From an uncultured beta proteobacterium (GTDB lineage: Bacteria > Pseudomonadota > Gammaproteobacteria > Burkholderiales > Burkholderiaceae_C), in assembly GCA_903944555.1 (NCBI GenBank), contig CAJASG010000600.1:1-7305 (forward strand): a stretch of 7,305 bases of DNA, written 5' to 3'. The notes under the pieces were generated by a model. It was not told where the DNA came from. It saw only the letters and a program-made list of their open reading frames with translations, and did not search any database. The translations under genes were made by a program, and so were the position numbers. Positions 1 through 6,431 of the stretch are shown here, in pieces. Position 1 is the stretch's first letter. The number at the start of each line of letters is the position of its first letter.

Positions 1-827
1 ATGCCTTCTTTGGCACTACCGCCGAGTGTCATCACCGCGATGTTTTCCTGGCGCACGGCAAAGGCCTGCGCCCGTCCGGTGATGGTCTGCGCCAGTGCGG
101 TGTCGATCACGTTGGAGCTGCCCACAAAGTCCGCCACAAAGCGGGTGCGGGGCTGGTGGTACAGCGCACGCGGCGTGGCTATTTGTTCAATCTTGCCGTG
201 GTTGAAAACGGCAATGCGGTCCGACATGGACAGGGCCTCGCCCTGGTCGTGCGTGACATACACAAAGGTAATGCCGAGCTTGCGGTGCAGCACTTTGAGC
301 TCCACCTGCATTTGCTCGCGCAGTTTCATGTCCAGTGCGCCCAGCGGTTCGTCCAGCAGCAAAATACGGGGCCGGTTGACCAGTGCGCGGGCCAAAGCCA
401 CGCGCTGGCGTTGCCCGCCAGAGAGTTGGGCCGGCGTGCGCTCGGCGTGGTCGGGCAGGGCGACCATGGCCAAGGCTTCGCGGGCCTTGGCATGGCGCTC
501 GGCCTTGCCGACTTTTTTAACCATCAAGCCGTACGCCACGTTGTCCAGCACACTCATGTGCGGAAACAGGGCGTAGTCCTGAAACACGGTGTTCACATCG
601 CGCTCATAGGGTGGTGTGCCAGAAGCCTCTTTGCCCATCAAGGTCAGGCTGCCGCTGGTGGGCTGCTCAAAGCCCGCCATCAGTCGCAGCGAGGTGGTTT
701 TCCCCGAGCCCGATGGCCCTAGCATGGAAAAAAACTCGCCTTCCTCCACGGTGAAGCTCACGCTGTCGAGCGCTTTGACCTCACCGTAGTGCCGGGATAC
801 TTGTTGAAACTCGATAGCGACTGGCAT
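1..827 (-). CDS. ydcT: ABC transporter ATP-binding protein, YdcT/PotA type (3' end outside window)
   Basis: This is the cytoplasmic ATPase that would power an ABC importer of the spermidine/putrescine class. The frame stays open from the ATG at 825-827 to base 1, giving 275 visible residues; the family is about 340-370 residues, so the C-terminal TOBE-like regulatory region is cut off. All nucleotide-binding motifs are intact: Walker A GPSGSGKT (residues 37-44), the Q-loop in [11 protein letters not shown] (81-91), signature LSGGQ (135-139), Walker B ILLLDEP (155-161), D-loop GALD (163-166) and the switch His in VTHDQ (191-195). A Shine-Dalgarno AAGGAAA sits just before the start. The gene begins 27 bp after the stop of the ydcS-like gene, so the two form one operon. 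The wording around the motifs (for example [16 protein letters not shown] and [12 protein letters not shown]) matches E. coli YdcT as recalled, more closely than a generic PotA. The family is certain; the ortholog name is an inference supported by the neighbour. Confidence 0.95.
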   Translation of the reverse strand, partial: MPVAIEFQQVSRHYGEVKALDSVSFTVEEGEFFSMLGPSGSGKTTSLRLMAGFEQPTSGSLTLMGKEASGTPPYERDVNTVFQDYALFPHMSVLDNVAYGLMVKKVGKAERHAKAREALAMVALPDHAERTPAQLSGGQRQRVALARALVNRPRILLLDEPLGALDMKLREQMQVELKVLHRKLGITFVYVTHDQGEALSMSDRIAVFNHGKIEQIATPRALYHQPRTRFVADFVGSSNVIDTALAQTITGRAQAFAVRQENIAVMTLGGSAKEG

Positions 828-854
828 GTTTTCCTTATTTGGCGTGGGTCACTA

Positions 855-2006
855 TTAACGGCCGCCCATGATGGCGATGTAGTCCATTGCCCACTTGGCG
901 TAAGGAACACAGGTGCCTTGGGTCGTGCATTTGGCTTGGGGCGTTTTCCAGAATTTAATTTTGTCCAAGTCCGCGTAACCGTTGATCTTGCAGAAATCGC
1001 TGCCACCTGGGGCTTTGGCTTTGCAAGCACCGGGTGTGACTGGAACCGTGCCAAACCACTCGGCCAATGGGGCTTGCAGTTTGTCGCTGAGCTGGTGCTC
1101 CATCCACTGGTAAGCGCAGTTCACATTTTTTGCGTTCGTGTGCAGCATGGTGGTGTCAGCCCAGCCAGTGGCGCCTTCTTTGGGGATTACCGAGGCAATT
1201 GGTTTCTTTTCGCCTTTGAGCGAATTCACCATAAAGCCCCAAGAGCCGGAGGCAACGATACCTTCGTTCTTGAAGTCGTTCATTTGCACCGTGGCATCGT
1301 GCCAGTAGCGGTGGGTCAGCTTCTTCTGGGCACGCAGCAACTCCAGCACCGCTGCGTATTGTTTTTCATTCAACTCATAGGGGTCCTTGATGCCCAGCGC
1401 AGGATTTTTTGTCATGAGGTACAGCGCTGCGTCGGCAATGTAGATTGCGCCGTCAAAGGCCTGTACACGGCCTTTGTTGGACTTGCCATCGGGCAGGTTT
1501 TGCTCTTCAAAAACGACGGCCCAGGAATCGGGTGCTTTCTTGAATACATCGGTGTTGTACATCAGCACGTTGGGGCCTGACTGGTACGGTACGCCGTAGT
1601 GTTTGCCGTCAACGGTGTGCCAGACGGCGTTTTGCAGGCGCTTGTCCACATTTTTGTAGCTGGGCACCAGACCCACGTCGACTTCCTGCACCAGTTTGGA
1701 GGCGATCAGACGTCCGCTGGCATCGCCCGAGGCGGTTACCAGATCGTAGCCGCCGGCTTTCATCAGTGACACCATCTCATCCGAAGTGGCAGCAGTCTTG
1801 ACGTTGACTTTGCAGCCAGATGATTTTTCGAATTCGGTGGTCCAGTCGTATTCTTTGACGGTGGTGCCTCGTTCGATATAGCCCGCCCAGGCAATGATAT
1901 TGAGCTGGCCTTCGCCTTTGCCGATGGCCTTGGGAGGGGCTGCGAAGCTGGATACGGCGGCGGCAACCGCCAGCAAACCGGTGAGTAGTGCGCGGGTCTG
2001 TGACAT
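855..2006 (-). CDS. ydcS: Periplasmic substrate-binding protein, YdcS-like (polyamine-type ABC importer)
   Basis: A 383-residue periplasmic binding protein that would capture the ligand for the downstream ATPase and permeases. The start ATG (2004-2006) has an AGGAG ribosome site 7 bases upstream. Residues 1-22 are a signal peptide (TR followed by a hydrophobic run and ending SFA). The mature protein begins with the PotD-family strand LNIIAWAGYIERG (35-47). The stretches TAATSDEMVSLM, YDLVTASGDAS, FEEQNLPDGKSNKGRVQA, RYWHDATVQM, GATGWADTTMLH and the C-terminal DYIAIMGGR closely match E. coli YdcS (381 residues) as recalled, and the length agrees. E. coli YdcS is annotated as a putative polyamine-binding protein and has also been reported to have polyhydroxybutyrate synthase activity; neither role can be read from the sequence here. 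There are six cysteines (65, 297, 328, 339, 360, 366), an even number compatible with disulfides. It is the first gene of the operon and is divergent from a LysR regulator. Confidence 0.95.
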   Translation of the reverse strand: MSQTRALLTGLLAVAAAVSSFAAPPKAIGKGEGQLNIIAWAGYIERGTTVKEYDWTTEFEKSSGCKVNVKTAATSDEMVSLMKAGGYDLVTASGDASGRLIASKLVQEVDVGLVPSYKNVDKRLQNAVWHTVDGKHYGVPYQSGPNVLMYNTDVFKKAPDSWAVVFEEQNLPDGKSNKGRVQAFDGAIYIADAALYLMTKNPALGIKDPYELNEKQYAAVLELLRAQKKLTHRYWHDATVQMNDFKNEGIVASGSWGFMVNSLKGEKKPIASVIPKEGATGWADTTMLHTNAKNVNCAYQWMEHQLSDKLQAPLAEWFGTVPVTPGACKAKAPGGSDFCKINGYADLDKIKFWKTPQAKCTTQGTCVPYAKWAMDYIAIMGGR

Positions 2007-2239
2007 AAATAGGCTCCTGACGTGGGTTCGTTGTGGCGCGCTTGTGCGGGCCTGCTGGTATCTTAGGTATTGCCCCTTTGCTTAACCATACCCCTGTGGC
2101 AATACAATCCATCGGGAAAACAGAAACCTTGCACCAAATTGCGGTTGTTTAGTGGTTAACCCTAGGTTCTAAAAAGGTGCATTGTCGGGTTTACCCTCTA
2201 AAAGAGCCAAAAAAGTGCCTGAAATCACGAAATGACGAT
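2007..2239. promoter_or_regulatory. Divergent ydcS / lysR intergenic control region
   Basis: This 233-bp gap must hold the promoters of both divergent genes and any operator for the LysR regulator. Visible elements are the perfect palindrome GGTTAACC (2154-2161), the adjoining palindrome CCTAGG (2161-2166), the inverted repeat GGGT-TT-ACCC (2187-2196) and CTCT-AAA-AGAG (2196-2206). TTAACC occurs twice in the same orientation, at 2082-2087 and 2156-2161, 74 bp apart. A possible -10 for ydcS on the minus strand is TAAGAT (complement of 2060-2065), but no convincing -35 accompanies it. No good lysR promoter could be picked out. Assignment of any of these to a protein is inference. Confidence 0.5.
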
Positions 2240-3169
2240 ATGAGTACATCTTTTAAGAGCATTCGGTATTTCATAGCGGTCGCTGAAGCAGGCTCTATTT
2301 CCGCGGCTATTCATGAGTTGGGCGTCTCGCAATCGGTGGTGTCTGCAGCTATTGCCCAGATTGAGGCTGACTTGGGAACCTTGTTGTTTGAGCGCCGGGC
2401 CCGTGGTATGTCATTGACCCATGCTGGCCACCAGTTCTTGCGCCATGCCCACCAAATTGAGGTGGCTATGCGCAACGCACGCGATGCCCTGGCCTCGCGC
2501 CCCCATACAGTGACCGGTAACCTCAATATTGGCGTGACTAGCTTGATGGTCGGGTACTATCTGCCGTTTTTGCTGGACCGCTTTCGTCGCGTTTTTCCGC
2601 GTATTCAGGTGCAGATCACTGAAGACCGGCGCGACTACCTTGAGCACTTGCTGGTTAGTGGCGAGCTGGATGTTGCGTTGATCGTTGTCTCACAACTGCA
2701 AAATTACCGTGCCTTGGCAACCGAAACTATTCTGCGTTCGGGTTGGCGCGTGTGGTGTCCCGTGAACCATCGCCTAGCTGAAGACGATCGCATAGAAGCG
2801 GCGGAACTCGCTAAGCAGTCTTTGATATTGCTGCAAGTCGATGAATTGGGTGATTCCACCACTGCGCTCTGGAATGCAGGTGGTACCGATCCCAAAGTGT
2901 TGATTCGAACCTCCTCGGTGGAGGCGGTTCGCAGCTTGGTGGCGACTGGTGCTGGCTGTTCGGTGTTGCCCGATATGCTGTACCGCCCCTGGTCACTGGA
3001 GGGCGATCGCATTGAGGCGCGGCCCTTGGTTCATCCTCTGCCACCGCTGGATGTAGGGCTGGCTTGGCGTAAGGGGGCGGTACTGCCCGAGTCGCTCAGC
3101 AATTTTTTAACTGCAGTGCGTCCGACTCTGGATGGGCACTTGCCCGCTACCGGCGGGCATTTGCGTTAG
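2240..3169 (+). CDS. LysR-type transcriptional regulator
   Basis: A 309-residue cytoplasmic DNA-binding regulator of normal LysR-family length. The N-terminal winged helix-turn-helix lies at residues 5-63; SISAAIHELGVSQSVVSAAIAQIEADLGTLLFER is the classic LysR recognition pattern, shown here across residues 19-52 and followed by LTHAG (59-63). The linker helix and a periplasmic-binding-like effector domain (about 90-300) follow, beginning near GNLNIGVTSLMVGYYLP. The frame is open back to a GTG at 2177, but the ATG at 2240 places the start five residues before the conserved fold, as is usual in the family; neither start has a convincing ribosome site. The gene is divergent from the ydcS-like gene, the standard arrangement for a LysR regulator and its target, so it probably controls that transporter in response to its substrate or a breakdown product. 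E. coli ydcS is instead flanked by ydcR, a GntR/MocR-type regulator. The effector is unknown. Confidence 0.95.
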   Translation: MSTSFKSIRYFIAVAEAGSISAAIHELGVSQSVVSAAIAQIEADLGTLLFERRARGMSLTHAGHQFLRHAHQIEVAMRNARDALASRPHTVTGNLNIGVTSLMVGYYLPFLLDRFRRVFPRIQVQITEDRRDYLEHLLVSGELDVALIVVSQLQNYRALATETILRSGWRVWCPVNHRLAEDDRIEAAELAKQSLILLQVDELGDSTTALWNAGGTDPKVLIRTSSVEAVRSLVATGAGCSVLPDMLYRPWSLEGDRIEARPLVHPLPPLDVGLAWRKGAVLPESLSNFLTAVRPTLDGHLPATGGHLR

Positions 3170-3170
3170 T

Positions 3171-3202
3171 GTGGCGCCGGCATCAATAGCGCCACCTTTT
3201 TT
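3171..3202 (+). terminator. Rho-independent terminator of the lysR gene
   Basis: A perfect 7-bp GC-rich stem, GTGGCGC (3171-3177) with GCGCCAC (3189-3195), encloses an 11-base loop and is followed after one C by six T residues (3197-3202). It begins one base after the lysR stop codon. The T run is on the plus-strand side only, so it serves lysR and not the converging kinase gene. A second hairpin, TGCCCGC/GCGGGCA (3141-3159), lies just before it inside the end of the coding region and could reinforce it. Confidence 0.85.
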
Positions 3203-3277
3203 ACATTCGAGCAGGATTTTTGTACTGGATTCGAACTAAACACAGAGGCTGTCAGTACCCTGCGGCACGCTGGAGTG

Positions 3278-4843
3278 CTACAGCGCAACACTTGCGAACC
3301 TGACGGTGACCTCTGCGCCCTGTCCCGGCGCGCTCTTGACTGTGACCGCGCCGTCCAGCGCGCGGGTCACGATGCCATGCACGATGTTCATTCCCAGCCC
3401 CGATCCGCCAGCCCCAAGCCGGGTGGTGAAGAACGGGTCAAAAATACGTTGACGCACCTCATCGTTCATGCCTTTTCCCTCGTCGCGCACCGTCAGGCTG
3501 ACCTCGTCCAGGGAGACCCGTTGGGTGCGTATCCAAATGCGCCCACCGGCATCATCGGGGTACCCGTGCAAGGCGGCATTCATCACCAGGTTGCTTAGCA
3601 CCTGGCCATAGGCCCCAGGAAAGCTGTCGCACCGTACGTCTGCCTCCATTTCGGTAACCAGTTCACAGTTGGCCTTACGAATGGCCGGGCCTACCATGCT
3701 CAGAACATCGGCGCTCACCTGCGCGAGGTCGAACACGCGGCGCTGGTCACTGGTCTGATCAATCGCAACTTGTTTGAAGTTACTGATCAGCTGTGCCGCA
3801 CGTTGCACGTTGCTCACAAAAATTGCAATTCCTTCCAGCGATTGTTCCGTCACCAAGGCCAGTGTGGATCGCCGCAAGGTGCCACCGGTGATCTCCTTTT
3901 GAAGGGTTTCCAGGTGGGCAGCAATGGTCGTTGCTACGACCAGTGCATTGCCAATCGGAGTGTTGAGTTCATGGGCCACCCCGGCAACCACGCGGCCCAG
4001 GGATGCTAGTTTTTCTGTCTGGATGATTTCATCCTGCGCCCGCTGCAAGGAAACGAGGGCCGTTTCAAGTGAATGCGTGCGGTCCGCCACGCGCTGCTCC
4101 AGGTGTTCATTGGCGTCGGCGAGCGACTGGTTGCGCGACTTGACGTCGGCAAACAATGCGAGCAAGGCCAAGCGGGTGGACTCCAGGGCGCCCGCCAGAG
4201 TGTCCAGTTCGGTCGAGTAAACCAGTGGAATGGGTGTGTCCAGTTGTCCCTGCGCAATCAGGGTGGACGATGCCACCAATCGGCGCACCGGATGCACCAG
4301 ACCCCACTGCAATGCCATCAAGATAATCACAAGTGAGCCCGCCAACACAATGGATGTCGTGCGAATGTACTGGGCGCGTGCGGCGTCGAGTTTGGCCAGG
4401 TACCCGGCCGTCGACATGACAACGCTGATATGGCCCACCAGGGCACCATCGCGTCTGATGGCTTGGGTTGCACTGATGGATTGATCGGGGGACAAATCGT
4501 TTGGCAGTGCGGCGCGTATTCGTCGCGCAAATACCTGATCCTCGTGGTCTTTGACCTCCACCGAGAGGATGTCCGGATTGATGAAAACTGAATCCAGAAT
4601 CGATTCAGCCTGTTCGGGAGAAAACTGCCAGATGGGTTCTCGCATGGCCAAAGCGGTCAGGGTTGCCAGTCGCCCCAATTCCACTTCAAGGTTGGCAATG
4701 TGTTCCTGGCGGGCACGGGACGCAAAGTCAAGGTAGGCCAATACGCTGGATAGAACAACGCCCGCCAACACTGCGAACACAACGACGGTACGCAGCGAAA
4801 AAAGATATCGTTTCAGGAGTCCAAGAGGCATGTGATTTCCCAT
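3278..4843 (-). CDS. Membrane-bound sensor histidine kinase
   Basis: A 521-residue inner-membrane histidine kinase. A first membrane segment (about 19-38) and a second (about 163-183) bracket a roughly 125-residue periplasmic sensor domain containing REPIWQFSPEQ (68-78). A HAMP linker (about 184-235), a coiled coil (about 236-280) and the dimerisation domain follow, with phospho-acceptor His291 in GVAHELNTPIGN. The ATPase domain is complete: N-box NLVMNAALHG (418-427), G1 DEGKG (454-458), F-box FDPFF (468-472) and G2 GGSGLG (479-484). No receiver domain is fused. The ATG at 4843 is chosen because GGAGG (4852-4856 complement) lies 8 bases upstream. The frame is open to an ATG at 5020, but that start would overlap the divergent binding-protein gene, and the ATG at 4858 lacks a ribosome site. 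No response regulator is present in the window. The gene converges on lysR and is divergent from a secreted solute-binding protein that may supply its signal. Confidence 0.93.
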   Translation of the reverse strand: MGNHMPLGLLKRYLFSLRTVVVFAVLAGVVLSSVLAYLDFASRARQEHIANLEVELGRLATLTALAMREPIWQFSPEQAESILDSVFINPDILSVEVKDHEDQVFARRIRAALPNDLSPDQSISATQAIRRDGALVGHISVVMSTAGYLAKLDAARAQYIRTTSIVLAGSLVIILMALQWGLVHPVRRLVASSTLIAQGQLDTPIPLVYSTELDTLAGALESTRLALLALFADVKSRNQSLADANEHLEQRVADRTHSLETALVSLQRAQDEIIQTEKLASLGRVVAGVAHELNTPIGNALVVATTIAAHLETLQKEITGGTLRRSTLALVTEQSLEGIAIFVSNVQRAAQLISNFKQVAIDQTSDQRRVFDLAQVSADVLSMVGPAIRKANCELVTEMEADVRCDSFPGAYGQVLSNLVMNAALHGYPDDAGGRIWIRTQRVSLDEVSLTVRDEGKGMNDEVRQRIFDPFFTTRLGAGGSGLGMNIVHGIVTRALDGAVTVKSAPGQGAEVTVRFASVAL

Positions 4844-4950
4844 GGCATGTGCCTCCATGCGGACACGTTCGATTTCGTTGCAATATATCGCAAAGCTTGT
4901 ACGATGGACTCCAACCCCCACTAAGCCATCGCGGAGACAAGGAATTAAAG
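4844..4950. promoter_or_regulatory. Divergent kinase / binding-protein promoter region with 16-bp palindrome
   Basis: The 107-bp gap contains a 16-bp near-perfect palindrome at 4878-4893 (TTGCAATATATCGCAA, 14 of 16 positions symmetric). A possible plus-strand promoter for the binding-protein gene is TTGCAA (4878-4883), 16 bp, then TACGAT (4900-4905). On the minus strand TATATT (complement of 4882-4887) could be a -10 for the kinase, without a clear -35. The palindrome would overlap both, which suits a shared operator. The protein that binds it is not identifiable. Confidence 0.5.
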
Positions 4951-5706
4951 ATGAATTACCGTCATTTTCTTTTTGTGTTTTTGTTGATTGGTGCGAGCAC
5001 AGTGCTGCAGGCTGAGACATTGGTGGTTTTTGGGGATGACAGCTACTCCCCGGTGGTGCATCTGAAGGACGGAAAGCCCGCAGGGGTGCTGCCCGCAGTT
5101 TTGGCCCGCGCTGAGTTGTTGACGGGGGACACGTACGTGGTGAAGCTATCTCCCTGGAAACGGGCCTACGCGCTTGCGGTACGTGCGGAGGGGGGCGTTT
5201 TAGGCGTTTCCTTCAACCAGGAGCGCGCCAAGAATTTCGATTTTTCCAAACCAATTTTTGATGATGATATTCAAATTGTCACCCTGAAATCCAACTCTTT
5301 TGCCTTTGGCAAGCTGGAGGATTTGAAGGGTAAAGTCATTGGCGGCGTGTTGGGTGCAAGCTATGGTGATGAAGTTGACCAAGCCATTGCGGAGGGCTTG
5401 TTCACAGTCGAGCGCGATGTGGGGCAATCGGGGCGACTGCGTAAATTGCTCGCGGGCCGGTTGGATGCGGCGTTTATCGGCAATGGCAACGCTGGTTTTT
5501 TGGGGGTGGTGGATAGCGTTGCGGAGTTGCGCGCCCACCGCAATGAGTTTTCTGTTCTTCCCAAACCGCTGGCGCGCGACCCTCTACATCTGGCCTTTTC
5601 AAAAGCCATGAACAAGCGCGACGCGCTGGCGCGTTTTGATGCGGCGTTGGAAAAGTTGAAAAAAAACGGGCAGTTACAAAGCACCATCGCAGCGGCAATG
5701 CAGTAA
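4951..5706 (+). CDS. Secreted solute-binding protein, family 3 (SBP_bac_3-like), orphan
   Basis: A 251-residue periplasmic protein of the amino-acid-type solute-binding family. The ATG at 4951 is preceded by AAGGA at 4939-4943; the frame is open further upstream, but only this start gives a signal peptide, residues 1-21 (basic YRH, hydrophobic FLFVFLLIGA, cleavage after VLQA). The mature part has the expected two-lobed pattern: the first strand LVVFGDDSYSPV (24-35), SPWKRAY (67-73), then NQERAKNFDFSKP (89-101), where Arg92 aligns with the carboxylate-binding Arg of amino-acid binders, and later LEDLKGKVIGG (122-132). The segment GRLDAAFIGN (169-178) corresponds to GRIDAAFQDE of HisJ as recalled, but the ligand-binding Asp is Gly177 here. 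No ATPase or permease gene is nearby, so it may be a sensor accessory for the divergent kinase or may serve a transporter encoded elsewhere. The ligand is unknown. Confidence 0.88.
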   Translation: MNYRHFLFVFLLIGASTVLQAETLVVFGDDSYSPVVHLKDGKPAGVLPAVLARAELLTGDTYVVKLSPWKRAYALAVRAEGGVLGVSFNQERAKNFDFSKPIFDDDIQIVTLKSNSFAFGKLEDLKGKVIGGVLGASYGDEVDQAIAEGLFTVERDVGQSGRLRKLLAGRLDAAFIGNGNAGFLGVVDSVAELRAHRNEFSVLPKPLARDPLHLAFSKAMNKRDALARFDAALEKLKKNGQLQSTIAAAMQ

Positions 5707-5764
5707 GGCCCCAGCGCCTCTACCCTAGGACGCCGGGCACGTAAGCGGCGCTCGTTGAACGGTA

Positions 5765-6283
5765 TCAGGCAAATACGTTGAGCTTGGCCGTTAGCTGCTG
5801 CAAGCTGCGAAATTTGCCTGCCAGACCGCTGTGGGCTTTGTCCGCCAGGTCTGGCGAGTGCTTGCGCATGGACGCGATGCCTTCTTCAAAATCTTTGATC
5901 GTGGCAGCGGCGGAGGTTGCGAACCCGGACGCGCTCGCGCCCTGGTCTGTGTGGGGCTTGCTCACCAGCACACCGTCTTTGCTGAGGGTGATTTTGGTGA
6001 ATACACCTCTGTTGCGCCCCAGCTCAAGCTGGTTTGCGAGCGTCATGTTGTCAAGGTCGGGGGCCTCGGCATCGGGTGCCTGTACCGCTGCGCTACCTGC
6101 GCCGGTGTAGATGACGCCGCTTTCTTTCGGTGCAGCAGGCGCAACGACTGCGGTCGACGTCAACGGTGTAGCGGGGCGGTTGATGACCGGGGGAGCCGTC
6201 GGAGACGCTGGTTTTGTGGCGCTCGGCTGGGGGGGGACCGGCGGGAAAAGCAAATTCAGGCTGTTGCTGCGGTTGATTTGCAT
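5765..6283 (-). CDS. Small Pro/Ala-rich hypothetical protein
   Basis: A 172-residue protein not recognised from any family. The start ATG (6281-6283) follows a strong AGGGGGG ribosome site; an upstream in-frame ATG at 6328 is rejected because it lacks one. There is no signal peptide or membrane segment, so it is probably cytoplasmic. Residues 13-53 are a low-complexity, Pro/Ala/Thr-rich and likely disordered stretch. The second half looks folded: a likely beta hairpin TKITLSKDGVLVSKP (95-109), then helical segments (about 118-145 and 150-170) ending in SLQQLTAKLNVFA. It lies 148 bp after a chemoreceptor gene on the same strand, so it could be co-transcribed or have its own promoter. GC-rich codon use, steady third-position GC and the ribosome site support it as a real gene. 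A role in chemotaxis is only a guess from position. Confidence 0.75.
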   Translation of the reverse strand: MQINRSNSLNLLFPPVPPQPSATKPASPTAPPVINRPATPLTSTAVVAPAAPKESGVIYTGAGSAAVQAPDAEAPDLDNMTLANQLELGRNRGVFTKITLSKDGVLVSKPHTDQGASASGFATSAAATIKDFEEGIASMRKHSPDLADKAHSGLAGKFRSLQQLTAKLNVFA

Positions 6284-6431
6284 GGAAATCCCCCCTTCTG
6301 GATAAATGGATGCACCAAGTATGGCCAACGGCCAATTCGGTCATACCAAAAATAAAGGGGAATTAACGGGGTATTTCCGCGCAACCGTATCCCTCTGCCG
6401 CAACTCTCGTGGCAAAGAGGTGTGGTTGGGA
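6284..6431. promoter_or_regulatory. Gap between chemoreceptor and small protein, with repeats
   Basis: This 148-bp non-coding gap holds an inverted repeat with 8-base arms (GTATGGCC at 6319-6326 and GGTCATAC at 6339-6346, 7 of 8 pairs) around a 12-base spacer. The first arm runs into a direct repeat of GGCCAA (6323-6328 and 6330-6335). A hairpin, CCTCTGCC (6392-6399) with GGC and AGAGG near 6413-6420 and two bulged bases, lies just downstream of the chemoreceptor stop but has no T run, so it is at best a weak terminator. No confident promoter was found. Confidence 0.3.

Noticed and set aside
1..1580. Long plus-strand open frames (1-576, 156-722, 789-1580)
   Set aside because: They lie opposite the ydcT-like and ydcS-like genes, whose products match known families throughout; the plus-strand translations show no recognisable domains.
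2177..2239. GTG start at 2177 for the LysR gene
   Set aside because: It adds 21 residues before the conserved helix-turn-helix without a usable ribosome site and would run through the palindromic control region.
3226..3240. tRNA T-loop-like string (TTCGAATCC on the minus strand)
   Set aside because: The flanking bases do not form a T stem and no acceptor, D or anticodon arm could be found; it is a chance TTCGAA palindrome.
4663..4950. Upstream start for the binding protein within the kinase gene
   Set aside because: It would bury the clear signal peptide inside the protein and overlap the kinase coding region; the ATG at 4951 has its own ribosome site.
4844..5020. Upstream extension of the kinase to an ATG at 5020
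   Set aside because: It would overlap the divergent binding-protein gene and its promoter, gives a non-membrane N-terminus unlike the family, and a good GGAGG site supports 4843 instead.
5707..5764. Possible bidirectional terminator between the converging binding-protein and small-protein genes
   Set aside because: Only a weak GCCG/CGGC pairing is visible and neither strand has a T run after it.
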